A stretch of DNA of 64,000 bases from Nonomuraea fuscirosea (GTDB taxonomy: Bacteria; Actinomycetota; Actinomycetes; Streptosporangiales; Streptosporangiaceae): assembly GCF_003001935.1 (NCBI RefSeq), contig NZ_PVNG01000004.1, forward strand, positions 1 through 64,000. The letters run 5' to 3'. The position numbers and the translations under genes are program-made. Numbering within the stretch: the stretch's first letter is position 1; each line of letters begins with the position of its first letter. Under the pieces are notes generated by a model, which worked only from the letters and a program-made list of their open reading frames with translations, was not told the origin of the DNA and made no database searches. This document shows, piece by piece, positions 25,786 to 37,616 of the stretch.

Positions 25786-26967
25786 TCAGGCGCCGCCGAT
25801 CAGGGTGTGGGCCTGGCAGGCGATCTCCCACTCCTCGTCCGTCGGGACGACCAGCACCGCGACCTGCGCGTCCGGCGGCGAGATCGCGCGTTCCGCCCGC
25901 GAGCCCGCCGCGTTCAGCTCCTGGTCCACCGCGATGCCCAGACGGTCCAGCCCGGCCAGCGACTCGGCCCGGGTGGCGGCGTCGTGCTCGCCCACCCCGC
26001 CGGTGAACACGATCGCGTCCAGGCGGCCGAGCAGCGCGTAGTACGCGCCCACGTACTTGCGGATCCGCCGCGTGTAGACGGCGAGGGCGAGCCTGGCCTC
26101 GTCGTCGTCGCGGGCGCGTACCTCCCGCATGTCCCCGGTCCCGGCCAGCGCGAGCAGGCCGCCCGCGTGACCGAGCGCGTCCTCCACCTGACGGGCGTCC
26201 ATCCCGTCCACGCGGGCGAGGTAGCCGCCGAGCGCGGGGTCCACGTCGCCCGAGCGGGTGCCCATGACGAGGCCCTCCAGCGGGGTCAGGCCCATGGAGG
26301 TGTCGACGCTGCGGCCTGCGGAGATCGCGGTGGCGCTGGCGCCGTTGCCGAGGTGCAGCACGATCAGGTCGAGCTCGGCCAGGTCACGGCCCAGCACGGC
26401 GGCGGCGCGGCGGGAGACGTAGGCGCACGAGGTGCCGTGGAAGCCGAAGCGGCGCACGCCGAGCCGCTCGCGCCAGTCGCGCGGCACCGCGTACGTGTAC
26501 GCCTCCGGCGGCAGCGTGCGATGGAACGCCGTGTCGAACACCGCCACCTGCGCCACCCCGGGAAAGGCCGCCCGCGCCACGCGTACGCCGGCCAGGTTGA
26601 CCGGATTGTGCAGCGGCGCGAGCGGCGCCAGCTCCTCGATGGCGGCGATCACGCCGTCGTCGATGACGACCGCCTCCGTGAAACGGTCGCCGCCGTGCAC
26701 GATCCGGTGCCCGACCGCGACGGGGTCGAGCCGCGGCCCCTCCCGCGCGAACGCCTCCATGACCGCGGCCAGCCCCTCCTCGTGCGTGGCGAACCGGGCC
26801 GCCCGCTCGTACGGCGGCCCGCCGCCCGCGTGGTGCTCCAGCCGCCCGGACTCCTCGCCGATGCGCTCGACCAGGCCGCGGGCGGGGCGCTCGCCCGTGC
26901 CCATGTCCACGAGCTCGTACTTGATCGAGGAGGAGCCGGTGTTCAGGACGAGGATGCGCCCGGCCAT
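25786..26967 (-). CDS. ackA: acetate kinase
   Basis: The 393-residue protein shows the acetokinase signatures: [14 protein letters not shown] at the N-terminus, the FDTAFH and GFHGTS segments, the phosphate loop [32 protein letters not shown], and FTGGVGEHD near the end. It converts acetyl phosphate and ADP to acetate and ATP. Its ATG at 26967 lies 25 bases inside the end of the phosphoketolase gene, so the two are translationally coupled. The acetyl phosphate made by phosphoketolase is thus used directly for ATP. No phosphotransacetylase gene is present here. Confidence 0.95.
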   Translation of the reverse strand: MAGRILVLNTGSSSIKYELVDMGTGERPARGLVERIGEESGRLEHHAGGGPPYERAARFATHEEGLAAVMEAFAREGPRLDPVAVGHRIVHGGDRFTEAVVIDDGVIAAIEELAPLAPLHNPVNLAGVRVARAAFPGVAQVAVFDTAFHRTLPPEAYTYAVPRDWRERLGVRRFGFHGTSCAYVSRRAAAVLGRDLAELDLIVLHLGNGASATAISAGRSVDTSMGLTPLEGLVMGTRSGDVDPALGGYLARVDGMDARQVEDALGHAGGLLALAGTGDMREVRARDDDEARLALAVYTRRIRKYVGAYYALLGRLDAIVFTGGVGEHDAATRAESLAGLDRLGIAVDQELNAAGSRAERAISPPDAQVAVLVVPTDEEWEIACQAHTLIGGA

Positions 26968-29261
26968 GTCCACGACCTGATATCCGCCGGGTCCTCGCCG
27001 TGGTCCCGCGTGTACGCGCGGGCCCGCAGCCGCTCGTCGCTCATGTGCTGGCGCAGGTGCGCGGCCTTGGCGCCGAGGCCGGGAACCCGGTCGATGACGT
27101 CCATGACGAGGTGGAAGCGGTCGATGTCGTTGAGCATGCACATGTCGAACGGCGTCGTCGTGGTGCCCTCCTCCTTGTAGCCGCGCACGTGGATGTTGGC
27201 GTGGCCGTTGCGCCGATAGGTGAGCTGGTGGATGAGCGACGGGTAGCCGTGGAAGTTGAAGATGACCGGCCTGTCCCGGGTGAACAGCGTGTCGAACTCG
27301 GCGTCCGACATGCCGTGCGGGTGCTCCGTGGGCGGCTGCAGGCGCATGAGGTCCACCACGTTGACGAGGCGTACCCGCAGCTCGGGCAGGTGCTCGCGCA
27401 GGAGCGCGGCGGCGGCCAGCGTCTCCAGGGTGGGCACGTCGCCGGCGCAGGCCAGCACCACGTCCGGCTCCGTGCCCTGGTCGGTGGAGGCCCACGGCAG
27501 GATGCCCAGCCCGCGCGTGTTGTGCGCGATCGCCTCTTCCATCGTGAACAGGTCCAGCACCGGCTGCTTGCCGGCCACGATCACGTTGACGTAGTCGCGC
27601 GAGCGCAGGCAGTGGTCGCCGACCGAGAGCAGCGTGTTGGCGTCCGGCGGCAGGTAGACCCGCACCACCGACGCCTTCTTGTTCACCACCACGTCGAGGA
27701 AGCCGGGATCCTGGTGGCTGAAGCCGTTGTGGTCCTGCCGCCACACGTGCGACGACAGCAGGTACGTCAGCGACGCCACCGGCCGCCGCCACGGGATCTT
27801 CTGCGACGACTCCAGCCACTTGGCGTGCTGGTTGAACATCGCGTCGATGATGTGGATGAACGCCTCGTAACAGTTGAACAGCCCGTGCCGCCCGGTCAGC
27901 AGGTAACCCTCCAGCCAACCCTGGCACAGGTGCTCGCTCAGCACCTCCATGACCCTGCCGCCCGGCCCCAGGTTCTCATCCGTCGGCAGCGTCTCGGCGT
28001 CCCAGGCCCGGTCGGTGACCTCGAACACCTCCGACAGCCGGTTCGAGGCGGTCTCGTCCGGGCCCATCAGCCGGAACGTGTCCGGGTTCGCCGCGATCAC
28101 GTCGCGCAGGAACCCGCCCAGCACCCGCGTGGGCTCGCTGGACTGCTCGGCCGGCGCCTTGACCTCGACCGCGAGCCGGCGGAAGTCCGGCAGCCGCAGC
28201 GGCTCCAGGAGTTCGCCGCCGTTGGTGTGCGGGTTGGCGCTCATCCTGCGCGGGCCGTCCGGGACCGTGCGCAGGATCTCCGCGACCGGCCGCCCGTCCG
28301 AGCCGAACAGCTCGTCCGGCCGGTACGAGCGCATCCACTCCTCCAGCTGGGCCAGGTGCGTCGCGTTCTCGCGGACCTTGGCCAGCGGCACCTGGTGCGC
28401 CCGCCAGGTGCCCTCCACCGGCTTGCCGTCCACCTCCTTGGGGCCGGTCCAGCCCTTGGGCGTGCGCAGGATGATCATCGGCAGCCGGTCGGCTTCGCCC
28501 GCCTTGTACGCGGCCATCTCCTCGAACGCCGTGTCGAGGGTGCCGGCCATCTCCTCGTGGTCGGGGCCGACCAGGTGGGGGCGGTAGCCGTACCCCTCCA
28601 TGAGCTTGATCAGCTCGTCGGTGGGGATGCGGGCCAGGACGGTCGGGTTGGCGATCTTGTAGCCGTTCAGGTGCAGGATGGGCAGCACCATGCCGTCGCG
28701 GCGGCGGTCCACGAACTTGTTGGAGTGCCAGCTCGCGGCCAGCGGGCCGGTCTCGGCCTCGCCGTCGCCGATGACGCAGGCGACCACCAGGTCGGGGTTG
28801 TCGAAGGCGGCGCCGTACGCGTGCGCGAGCGCGTACCCCAGCTCGCCGCCCTCGTGGATGGATCCCGGCGTCTCCGGTGCCACGTGACTGGGGATGCCGC
28901 CGGGGAAGGAGAACTGGCGGAACAGCCGCCGCATGCCCTCCACGTCCTGCGACACGTCCGGATAGCGCTCGGAGTACGACCCCTCCAGCCACGCGTGCGC
29001 CACCGCCGCGGGCCCGCCGTGACCGGGGCCCGCGATGTAGATCATGTCCTGGTCCCGCTCGCGGATCACCCGGTTGAGGTGGGCGAAGCAGAAGTTCAGG
29101 CCGGGCGTCGTGCCCCAGTGGCCGAGCAGGCGCGGCTTGATGTGCTCCGGCCGCAGCGGCTCGGTGAGCAGCGGGTTGTCCAGCAGGTAGATCTGCCCGA
29201 CGGACAGATAATTGGCCGCCCGCCAGTACGCGTCTATGTGGTCCATGTCTGTGTGGTCCAT
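26943..29261 (-). CDS. xfp: phosphoketolase (xylulose-5-P / fructose-6-P)
   Basis: The 772-residue thiamine-diphosphate enzyme has the family features [14 protein letters not shown] at the N-terminus, [17 protein letters not shown], the ThDP motif [14 protein letters not shown], and a C-terminal [15 protein letters not shown] region. It cleaves xylulose 5-phosphate (and often fructose 6-phosphate) with phosphate to acetyl phosphate plus glyceraldehyde 3-phosphate or erythrose 4-phosphate. Length is normal for the family (~790). The start is ATG 29261; ATG 29246 is also possible. It heads the xfp-ackA operon and is divergent, by about 60 bases, from a sugar-acid dehydratase gene. Confidence 0.95.
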   Translation of the reverse strand: MDHTDMDHIDAYWRAANYLSVGQIYLLDNPLLTEPLRPEHIKPRLLGHWGTTPGLNFCFAHLNRVIRERDQDMIYIAGPGHGGPAAVAHAWLEGSYSERYPDVSQDVEGMRRLFRQFSFPGGIPSHVAPETPGSIHEGGELGYALAHAYGAAFDNPDLVVACVIGDGEAETGPLAASWHSNKFVDRRRDGMVLPILHLNGYKIANPTVLARIPTDELIKLMEGYGYRPHLVGPDHEEMAGTLDTAFEEMAAYKAGEADRLPMIILRTPKGWTGPKEVDGKPVEGTWRAHQVPLAKVRENATHLAQLEEWMRSYRPDELFGSDGRPVAEILRTVPDGPRRMSANPHTNGGELLEPLRLPDFRRLAVEVKAPAEQSSEPTRVLGGFLRDVIAANPDTFRLMGPDETASNRLSEVFEVTDRAWDAETLPTDENLGPGGRVMEVLSEHLCQGWLEGYLLTGRHGLFNCYEAFIHIIDAMFNQHAKWLESSQKIPWRRPVASLTYLLSSHVWRQDHNGFSHQDPGFLDVVVNKKASVVRVYLPPDANTLLSVGDHCLRSRDYVNVIVAGKQPVLDLFTMEEAIAHNTRGLGILPWASTDQGTEPDVVLACAGDVPTLETLAAAALLREHLPELRVRLVNVVDLMRLQPPTEHPHGMSDAEFDTLFTRDRPVIFNFHGYPSLIHQLTYRRNGHANIHVRGYKEEGTTTTPFDMCMLNDIDRFHLVMDVIDRVPGLGAKAAHLRQHMSDERLRARAYTRDHGEDPADIRSWTWPGASSS

Positions 29262-29310
29262 GCCCCTGCTGATTCCTCCACAGAGCGTGATGAATCCCCT
29301 GGGGCGCCGA

Positions 29311-29324
29311 TAAGGTGCCGAGCA
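29311..29324 (+). promoter_or_regulatory. -10 box for a leaderless dehydratase mRNA
   Basis: TAAGGT (29311-29316) is followed by seven bases and the ATG at 29324. No other ribosome site is seen. The spacing is the same as at 718-731, 18230-18243 and 41952-41965. The GTG at 29315 overlaps this box and is therefore unlikely to be the start. Confidence 0.55.
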
Positions 29325-31030
29325 TGGATCTGAGGAGTTCGCGCTGGTACTCGGGGAACGACCGTAACTCCTACATTCACCGGGCCTGGATGCGCCGCGG
29401 CCTGCCGCGCGAGGCGTTCGAGGGCGGCAAGCCGCACATCGCCATCGCCAACACCGCCTCCGACCTCACCCCCTGCAACTCCCACCTGAACGAGGTGGCC
29501 CGGAGCGTCATGAACGGCGTCTGGGAGGCCGGCGGCGTGCCGCTCAACCTGCCCGTCGTCTCCCTCGGCGAGACGAACGTACGCCCCACCGCCATGCTCT
29601 GGCGCAACCTGGCCGCCATGGCCACCGAGGAGATGCTGCGCGCCAACCCCGTCGACGGCGTCGTGCTGCTCGGCGGCTGCGACAAGACCATCCCGTCGCT
29701 GCTCATGGCCGCCGCCTCCGTGGACCTGCCCGCGCTCGTCGTACCCGGCGGCCCGATGCTCACCGGGCACTTCCGCGGCGCCCCGCTCGGCTGCGGCACC
29801 GACGTGTGGCGGCTCAGCGAGGAGGTCCGCGCGGGCACGCTCTCCCGCGAGGCGTTCCTGCGCTCCGAGTCCTCCATGATCCGCAGCCGCGGCCACTGCA
29901 ACACCATGGGCACCGCCTCCACCATGGCCTGCATGGCCGAGGCGCTCGGCATGACCCTGCCCGGCACCGCCGGCACCCCCGCCCCCGACAGCCGCCTGCT
30001 GGAGCTCTCCCACGAGAGCGGCCGCCTGGCCGTCGAGCTGGTCGAACGCGGACGCCGCCCCAGCCAGATCATGACCAGGGGCTCCTTCCTCAACGCCATC
30101 GTCGCCCTGGCCGCCGTCGGCGGCTCGACCAACGCCGTCGTCCACCTGCTGGCCGTCGCCGGCCGCCTCGGCGTCCGGCTCGACCTCGACGACTTCGACC
30201 GCACCGGCTCCGGCGTGCCGCTGCTGGCGGACCTGCAGCCGGCCGGCCGCCACCTGATGGACGACCTGTTCCGCGCGGGCGGCCTGGCCGCCCTGCTCAA
30301 GGAGGTCGAGGACCTGCTCGACCCCGGCGCGATCACCGTCACAGGCCGGCCGCTCGTCGAGCACCTCGCCGGGGCCGAGATCTGGGACGAGGACGTCATC
30401 CGCCGCCGCTCGGACCCGCTGCTGCCCGACGCCGGCATCGCCGTCCTGCGCGGTAACCTCGCCCCGTCCGGCGCGGTGATCAAGCCCGCCGCCGCCTCGC
30501 CCGAGCTGCTGCGCCACCGCGGCAGGGCCGTCGTCTTCGACAGCGTGGAGGACGTCCACGCCCGGCTCGACTCGCCCGACCTGGACGTGGACGAGACCTC
30601 CGTGCTGATCCTGCGCGGCTGCGGGCCCAAGGGTTATCCCGGCATGCCCGAGGTGGGCAACCTGCCGCTGCCCGCGAAGCTGCTGGAGAAGGGGGTACGC
30701 GACATGGTGCGCGTCAGCGACGCCCGGATGAGCGGCACCGCGTACGGCACCGTCGTTCTGCACGCCGCCCCCGAGGCCGCCGCCGGCGGGCCGCTGGCCA
30801 GAGTGCGCACCGGCGACCCGATCGTGCTCGACGTGGCCGCCCGCCGCCTCGACGTGGACGTGCCCGACGCCGAGCTGGCCGCCAGGCAGCCGGTCATGAC
30901 CGGTCACGCGCGGCCCGCACGCGGGTGGGAACGCCTCTACGTCGAGCACGTCACCCAGGCCGACCGCGGCGCCGACCTCGACTTCCTCATCGGCTCATCC
31001 GGCGACCACGTCGGGCGGGAGTCCCACTGA
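29324..31030 (+). CDS. IlvD/Edd-family sugar-acid dehydratase
   Basis: The 568-residue protein belongs to the dihydroxy-acid/6-phosphogluconate dehydratase family. Cluster-binding cysteines are in NLTPCNSHL-like [26 protein letters not shown] and [12 protein letters not shown], and the [17 protein letters not shown] segment is also conserved. The start [20 protein letters not shown] resembles the L-arabinonate / pentonate dehydratase branch rather than IlvD proper, so it probably dehydrates an aldonic acid to a 2-keto-3-deoxy acid with an Fe-S cluster. It is divergent from xfp-ackA, which also uses pentose-derived sugar. Its end overlaps the convergent MmyB-type regulator gene by 36 bases. 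Confidence 0.85.
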   Translation: MDLRSSRWYSGNDRNSYIHRAWMRRGLPREAFEGGKPHIAIANTASDLTPCNSHLNEVARSVMNGVWEAGGVPLNLPVVSLGETNVRPTAMLWRNLAAMATEEMLRANPVDGVVLLGGCDKTIPSLLMAAASVDLPALVVPGGPMLTGHFRGAPLGCGTDVWRLSEEVRAGTLSREAFLRSESSMIRSRGHCNTMGTASTMACMAEALGMTLPGTAGTPAPDSRLLELSHESGRLAVELVERGRRPSQIMTRGSFLNAIVALAAVGGSTNAVVHLLAVAGRLGVRLDLDDFDRTGSGVPLLADLQPAGRHLMDDLFRAGGLAALLKEVEDLLDPGAITVTGRPLVEHLAGAEIWDEDVIRRRSDPLLPDAGIAVLRGNLAPSGAVIKPAAASPELLRHRGRAVVFDSVEDVHARLDSPDLDVDETSVLILRGCGPKGYPGMPEVGNLPLPAKLLEKGVRDMVRVSDARMSGTAYGTVVLHAAPEAAAGGPLARVRTGDPIVLDVAARRLDVDVPDAELAARQPVMTGHARPARGWERLYVEHVTQADRGADLDFLIGSSGDHVGRESH

Positions 31031-31867
31031 CCCTTCCTCGGGGATCGAGGCGAGGGATCCGAGCAGCTTCAGCTTCTCCGCCGTTTCGCTCCCGGCGTCG
31101 GGGTAGTACAGGACGAGCAGGACGTCTCCCACGGGGAGCTTGTCGCGGTGCAGGCGCAGCTCCCCGAGCGCGGGATGGTCGACGGTGGCGGTCCCGCCGT
31201 CGAGCGTCCTGACGTCGTGGCGGGCCCACAGCCGCCGGAAGCGTCCGCTGGCCAGGGAGAGCTCGCCCACGAGCTCGACCACGCGGGCGTCGTCGGCGTC
31301 GTCGCCGGCGGTCTGGCGGAACGCGGCGACGATGCCCGCCGCCGACGCCTCCCAGTCCCGGTGGAACGCCTGTTCCTCCGGGTCGAGCAGGAGTGAGCGC
31401 AGCCGGTTCTCGCCCGGCCGCAACCGGGGTGAGAGCGCGGTGGCCAGGGCGTTGGCGGCCAGGACGTCGAACGTGCGGCTCTCCACGAAGGCGGGCACCC
31501 CCACCACCGCGAGGAGGTGGTGCAGCCGGGCCGGGACGCGCGGTGGCGGTCTGCGCCGTCCGGGGCGGCGGGGCGCGGCGGCCGTGCCGGCGAGGTCGTG
31601 CAGGTAGGCGCGTTCGACCTCGTCCAGCATGAGCACGCGGGCGAGCGCGTCGAGGACCTGCGGGGAGGGGCGGGTGTCGCGGCCCCGTTCCAGCCGCAGG
31701 TAGTAGTCGGCGCTGATCCCGGCGAGCATGGCGACCTCCTCCCTGCGCAGGCCGGGCACCCGGCGGGCCCCTCCTGCGGGGATCCCGGCCTGTTCGGGGG
31801 AGACGAGGCCGCGCCGGGCCCGCAGGTAGGCGCCCAGCCGGTTCGTCCCCGAGCCGTTCATGGGCAT
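30995..31867 (-). CDS. XRE-family regulator with MmyB-like ligand domain
   Basis: The 290-residue protein has the N-terminal helix-turn-helix (RRVPGLRREEVAMLAGISAD, YYLRLERGRD) and the MmyB-like domain (VVGVPAFVESRTFDVLAANA, DWEASAAGIVAAFRQTAGDD, TVDHPALGELRLHRDKLPVG). It lies five bases behind the SDR gene on the same strand and is probably co-transcribed, controlling its own operon through the inverted repeat at 32758-32780. Two ATGs, 31867 and 31861, are possible. It differs from the 18243 paralogue in keeping a normal C-terminus. Confidence 0.88.
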   Translation of the reverse strand: MPMNGSGTNRLGAYLRARRGLVSPEQAGIPAGGARRVPGLRREEVAMLAGISADYYLRLERGRDTRPSPQVLDALARVLMLDEVERAYLHDLAGTAAAPRRPGRRRPPPRVPARLHHLLAVVGVPAFVESRTFDVLAANALATALSPRLRPGENRLRSLLLDPEEQAFHRDWEASAAGIVAAFRQTAGDDADDARVVELVGELSLASGRFRRLWARHDVRTLDGGTATVDHPALGELRLHRDKLPVGDVLLVLYYPDAGSETAEKLKLLGSLASIPEEGSVGLPPDVVAG

Positions 31868-31872
31868 GGGCT

Positions 31873-32718
31873 TCAGCGCCTGCCCGGGACCTGTGTCCGG
31901 CCCGGGGCCTGTGTCCGGCCCTGGGCCTGGACGTGGAGCTGCTCCTGTGCGTGCGGCTGCGTCCGGGCCCGGCCGGGGAGGGTCGCCAGGGCCTGGGAGC
32001 GCTGGGCGACGAGCTCGTCGTAGGTGCCGTCGCGCTCGGCCCAGCGGTGCATGAGGACGCCCCGTACGAGGATCTCGTCCGGTGTCGGGTCCTGGGCGAG
32101 CAGGTCCATGACCTCCGTGGCGAAGTCGTCCAGCGCCAGGGCGCGCGGGTTGGCGCCGCCCATGCCGGTCGCGACCGCCGGCGGGACCAGCTCGGCGACC
32201 TCGACCCCGGTGCCGGCCAGCTGCGCCCGCAACGCCTCGCTGTAGGCGTGCACCGCCGCCTTCGACGCCGCGTACGTCGGCATCAAGGGGAAGGGCAGGA
32301 AGCCGATCCCCGAACTGACCGTGACGATCGTCCCCGCGCCACGCGCGACCAGGTGCGGGGTGAACGCGTCGATCACCCGCACGGTGCCCAGGAAGTTGAC
32401 GTCCATGATCGTCTCGGTCTGCGCGAAGTGAGCCGGGTCACGCAGCTCCTCCGGCATCCCGGTGCCGGCCATCGTCACCACCGTGTCCAGGTCCGGACGC
32501 GCGCCGAGCACCTCGTCACGGGCGCGGGCGACCGAGCCGGCGTCGGTCACGTCGATCTCGGCCGTGGCGAAGCCCTCGCCGGCCAGCCGCGTGAGCACGT
32601 CGCCGCGGCGGCCGCCGACGACGACGGCGCTGCCCGCCTTGAGAAAACGGCGCGACAGTTCGAGCCCGATGCCCGAGGTGCCGCCGATCATGAAGACAGT
32701 ACGTGAGGAGATGTCCAT
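31873..32718 (-). CDS. short-chain dehydrogenase/reductase
   Basis: The 281-residue protein is a classical SDR: cofactor motif GGTSGIG at ~12, catalytic Ser in VTVSSGIGF, and YAASK (Tyr-x-x-x-Lys) at ~155. The loop FIGG and the absence of a membrane segment fit a soluble NAD(P)(H) enzyme of the DltE-like group; the substrate is unknown. The C-terminal ~30 residues are a Gln/Arg/Pro-rich repeat (GRTQAPGRTQVPGRR) that has no counterpart in the fold and is encoded by short repeats at 31880-31925. It forms an operon with the MmyB regulator. Confidence 0.9.
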   Translation of the reverse strand: MDISSRTVFMIGGTSGIGLELSRRFLKAGSAVVVGGRRGDVLTRLAGEGFATAEIDVTDAGSVARARDEVLGARPDLDTVVTMAGTGMPEELRDPAHFAQTETIMDVNFLGTVRVIDAFTPHLVARGAGTIVTVSSGIGFLPFPLMPTYAASKAAVHAYSEALRAQLAGTGVEVAELVPPAVATGMGGANPRALALDDFATEVMDLLAQDPTPDEILVRGVLMHRWAERDGTYDELVAQRSQALATLPGRARTQPHAQEQLHVQAQGRTQAPGRTQVPGRR

Positions 32719-32757
32719 GTCTTCGAAGGTAAGACCGCGAGCGCACTGCTGAGGGGG

Positions 32758-32780
32758 CCCTGTCAGACCCCTGGACAGGG
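32758..32780 (-). promoter_or_regulatory. candidate operator of the SDR-MmyB operon
   Basis: CCCTGTC (32758-32764) and GACAGGG (32774-32780) form a perfect inverted repeat with nine bases between, inside a longer GC-rich dyad. It is 40-60 bases upstream of the SDR start, in the right place for the MmyB-type regulator of the same operon. This is an inference from position and symmetry. Confidence 0.5.
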
Positions 32781-32930
32781 GCGCCCCTCATCCGCCCCCG
32801 CGATGATCTGCGAAGGAGATGCCTTTCCCAAGACTCGGCTCCGCCGTGCGCGGAATCAACCACGGCGGGTACACGGTTACGGGACGATGGGGCCAGGCAT
32901 GATCGGCTTGGCGACGCGAGGAGGAAAAAC

Positions 32931-34562
<1,632 letters not shown>

Positions 34563-34563
34563 C

Positions 34564-35943
34564 ATGCGGCCCGACGAGACGCGGGCCGGCGCGCTGGTGC
34601 TGTTCGGCATCACCGGCGACCTCGCACGCAAGATGTTGCTGCCCGCCCTCTACCACCTGACCGCCGACGGCCGGTTCGACCTGCCGATCATCGGCGTGGC
34701 CAAGACCGACATGGGCCTCGACGGGCTGCGCGAGTTCGCCCGCACCGCCTGTGGCGGCGTCAGCGACGCGGCCTTCGACAAGCTGGCCGGCAACCTGAGC
34801 CTGATCACCGGCGACTACCGCGACCCGGCCACGTTCGCCCGGCTGCGCGAGGAGACCGAGGGCAAGGGCTTCCTCGTCCACTACCTCGCCGTCCCCCCGG
34901 CGCTGTTCTCCGCGGTGGCCGAGGGGCTGGCGGGCGAGGGCCTCAACCGCGACGCGCGGCTCGTGGTGGAGAAGCCGTTCGGCCACGACCTCGCCTCGGC
35001 CCGCGAGCTCAACGGCGAGCTGCTCAAGTTCTTCGACGAGGACCACCTGCGCCGGGTCGACCACTTTCTCGGCAAGGAGCCGGTCGAGGACCTCATGGTG
35101 TTCAGGTTCGCCAACACGCTGCTCGAACCCATCTGGAACCGGTCCCACATCCGCAGCGTGCAGATCACCATGGCCGAAGACTTCGACGTCCGCGACCGGG
35201 GCGGCTTCTACGACGCCAACGGCACCGTCCGCGACGTCGTGCAGAACCACCTGCTGCAACTGCTCGCCATCCTCGCCATGGACCCGCCGCCCTCCACCGA
35301 CGCCCGGGCCCAGCTCGACGAGAAGTGGCGGGTGCTGCGCGCCGTCCAGGCCATCGACCCGGCCGACGTGGTGCGCGGCCAGTACGACGGCTACCTCGGC
35401 ACCGACGGCGTGCGCCCCGACTCCACCACCGAGACCTACGTCGCCCTGCGCGCCTACATCGACAACTGGCGCTGGGCCGGCGTGCCCTGGTGCATCCGCT
35501 CCGGCAAGGGCCTGCCCGTCACCGACCTGGAGGTGGTGGCGGAGCTGCGCAGACCCCCGGTGACGATGTTCGGCAACGGCGACGCGCCCGACGCGCCCAA
35601 CCTCATCCGGTTCCGGCTCCAGCCCGACGCCGGTGTGACCTTCGACCTGCTCGCCAAGGAGCCCGGCAAACAACACACCCGCCCGGTTCCGGTCAGTGTC
35701 GACTTCACCAAGGTGCTCGGGCCGATGCAGGCCGCCTACGAACGCGTCCTGTCCGACGCCGTCAGCGGCGACCCGCGCAGATTCGCCCGGTTCGACCTGG
35801 TGGAGGAGTCGTGGCGGATCATCCAGCCGGTGCTCGACCTGACGGATCGGCCACTGCCGTACGAGAAGGGCACCTGGGGCCCCGCACCGGCGGCCGAGAT
35901 CCCGCCGGGCGGCTGGCACGAGATCTCCACCACCTTCGACTGA
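34564..35943 (+). CDS. zwf: glucose-6-phosphate 1-dehydrogenase
   Basis: The 459-residue protein has the nucleotide motif GITGDLARKMLLPALYHL at the N-terminus, VVEKPFGHDL, and the active-site signature RRVDHFLGKEPVEDL with the catalytic His. It oxidises glucose 6-phosphate to 6-phosphogluconolactone with NADP+ or NAD+. It starts one base after the pgi stop. No gnd, opcA or pgl gene is present in the window, so this is a two-gene unit rather than the usual oxidative pentose-phosphate cluster; it may be an extra copy. Confidence 0.95.
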   Translation: MRPDETRAGALVLFGITGDLARKMLLPALYHLTADGRFDLPIIGVAKTDMGLDGLREFARTACGGVSDAAFDKLAGNLSLITGDYRDPATFARLREETEGKGFLVHYLAVPPALFSAVAEGLAGEGLNRDARLVVEKPFGHDLASARELNGELLKFFDEDHLRRVDHFLGKEPVEDLMVFRFANTLLEPIWNRSHIRSVQITMAEDFDVRDRGGFYDANGTVRDVVQNHLLQLLAILAMDPPPSTDARAQLDEKWRVLRAVQAIDPADVVRGQYDGYLGTDGVRPDSTTETYVALRAYIDNWRWAGVPWCIRSGKGLPVTDLEVVAELRRPPVTMFGNGDAPDAPNLIRFRLQPDAGVTFDLLAKEPGKQHTRPVPVSVDFTKVLGPMQAAYERVLSDAVSGDPRRFARFDLVEESWRIIQPVLDLTDRPLPYEKGTWGPAPAAEIPPGGWHEISTTFD

Positions 35944-35984
35944 CCACCCATCGTCGGCTGGCTCCGAACCCGGCTCGGGTTTGC

Positions 35985-36880
35985 GGGCGGTGATCCGGTT
36001 GGGGTCTACGGGGGTGACTCGGCTCGGGTCCACGGGGATGACCCGGCTCGGGTCCCCGGGCGGTGACTCGGCTCGGGTCTACGGGCCGTGACCTGGTTGG
36101 GGTCCCCGGGCGGTGACTCGGCTTGGGTTCACGGGCCGTGACCTGGTTGGGGTCCCCGGGCGGTGACTCGGCTCGGGTTCACGGGCCGTGACCGGCTCGG
36201 GTCTACGGGGTGACCCGACTCGGGTTTACGGGCCGCTCTCACCCGGCCGGGGAGCGCTGTCGACGCTGCCCCCTCTCTGGGCGGCCTCCGGCCGTTCTTC
36301 CAGTTGTCGCGCGTCCGCCGGCGGCGCCCTTCCATGGGTTGCCTTCGGCGTTTTCCGGTTGCCGCGCTGCTGACTGCGCCTTCCGTTCGGGTCTACGGGC
36401 CGTGACCTGGTTGGGGTCCCCGGGCGGTGACTCGGCTCGGGTTCACGGGCCGTGACCGGGTCGGGTCTACGGGGTGACCCGACTCGGGTTTACGGGCCGC
36501 TCTCACCCGGCCGGGGAGCGCTGTCGACGCTGCCCCCTCTCTGGGCGGCCTCCGGCCGTTCTTCCGGTTGTCGCGCGTCCGCCGGCGGTGCCCTTTCGTG
36601 GGTTGCCTGCGGCCGGTGACCTGGTTGGGGTCCACGGGCGGTGACTCGGCTCGGGTCTGCGGGCGGTGATCTGGTTGGGGTCTGCGGGCGGTGACCAGGC
36701 TCGGGTTTACGGGCCGCCCCCATCCGGCCGGGGAGCGCTGTCGACGCTGCCCCCTCCCTGGGCGGCCTCCGACCGTTCCTTCGGTTGCCGCGCGTCCGCC
36801 GGCGGTGCCCTTCGTGGGTTGCCTTCGGCGTTTTCCGGTTGCCGCGCTGCTGACTGCGCCTTCCGTTGCTCCCTTCCTCG
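35985..36880. repeat. 900-bp repeat region: 25-bp tandem array plus three dispersed ~100-165 bp blocks
   Basis: From 35985 to 36226 there are about ten diverged copies of a 25-bp unit, GGGCSGTGACYYGGYTYGGG plus five variable bases. Three longer blocks follow (about 36226-36390, 36480-36610 and 36706-36867). Each begins with the same GC-rich text (CCGGCCGGGGAGCGCTGTCG) and ends in a shared downstream part. More 25-bp units stand between them. Blocks one and three also share about 50 bp near their ends. Nothing encodes a credible protein. No unique spacers are present, so it is not a CRISPR. Confidence 0.9.
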
Positions 36881-36951
36881 GGACTGTCCGAAATCCCCCC
36901 GGGGTGCGGGCCATGTTCGACGGGGGAGCTCGGGAGGACGAGCATGGGGGG

Positions 36952-37305
36952 ATGGACATCATGGAGCTGATGGAGCAGTCGAAGGACGCCGCGACCGTCA
37001 ACCGGGTCTTCGGCGAGCCGATCCACCACGGCGACATCGTCATCATCCCCGTCGCCAGGGTCGCCCAGGGCGGCGGCGGAGGCCGTGGCCAGGGCAGGAG
37101 CGAGAAGGGCGAGGAAGGCGGCGGCTCCGGCGGCGGCTTCGGCTTCAGCGCCACCCCGGCCGGCGTGTACGTCCTGAAGAACGGTGAGGCGCTGTGGCGC
37201 CCCGCCGTCGACGTCAACCGCATCGTCATCGGCGGTCAGTTCGTCGCGGTCGTCCTGCTGCTCACCCTCCGCGCCATCTTCAAGCGCCGCCGCCGCAAGC
37301 GCTGA
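36952..37305 (+). CDS. GerW/YtfJ-family protein
   Basis: The 117-residue protein matches the sporulation YtfJ/GerW family: VNRVFGEPIHHGDIVIIPVA, a Gly-rich linker (~40-65), then GFSATPAGVYVLKNGEALW and the hydrophobic C-terminal VNRIVIGGQFVAVVLLLTLR with a basic end. In Bacillus the family has a role in spore germination; in actinobacteria it is widespread and uncharacterised. Several ATGs are possible (36913, 36952); GGGAGG and the family's usual N-terminus favour 36952. It lies directly after the repeat region. Confidence 0.75.
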   Translation: MDIMELMEQSKDAATVNRVFGEPIHHGDIVIIPVARVAQGGGGGRGQGRSEKGEEGGGSGGGFGFSATPAGVYVLKNGEALWRPAVDVNRIVIGGQFVAVVLLLTLRAIFKRRRRKR

Positions 37306-37616
37306 CCACCCCGGCGACCGCGTGGGTGCGGGACGTCAGGACGACGCGCGGCCCGCACCCGCCTGCAGCTCGGCACAGCGATCACAGCGATCACACGACA
37401 CACCATCCCGCACCCGTACGGGTGCGCCCGGTCCGTCAGGCTGCGCCCGGTCCGTCAGGCTGCGCCCGGTCCGTACGGGTGCGTCCGGTCCGTCCGGCAA
37501 CGATCGGCCCGTTCGACGGCGTGCGGTCCCTCCGGCGGTGGCCGGCGTGATCGCGAGGCCTGCCTGGCGGCGCGGTCCCGCGGCCCGGTGCGGTGCCGCG
37601 TCGCCAGGCGAGGTGG
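37306..37616. repeat. 312-bp spacer with 19-bp tandem units
   Basis: Between convergent genes, GCGCCCGGTCCGTCAGGCT occurs twice perfectly and twice degenerated (37424-37500). Shortly before, AGCGATCAC is repeated (37377-37395). I see no gene or strong hairpin in the rest. Confidence 0.6.

Noticed and set aside
29315-29324. GTG 29315 as the dehydratase start
   Set aside because: It overlaps the likely -10 box TAAGGT; ATG 29324 has the leaderless spacing and the family's usual N-terminus.
27000-29333. 777-codon open frame on the strand opposite phosphoketolase
   Set aside because: It mirrors the codon pattern of the phosphoketolase gene in a GC-rich genome and its translation has no domain-like sequence.
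35985-36226. CRISPR array
   Set aside because: The 25-bp units are contiguous and degenerate, with no unique spacers and no cas genes nearby.
36129-37029. Arg/Pro-rich minus-strand frames in the repeat region
   Set aside because: They are translations of the 25-bp units and blocks, without ribosome sites or any change in codon pattern.
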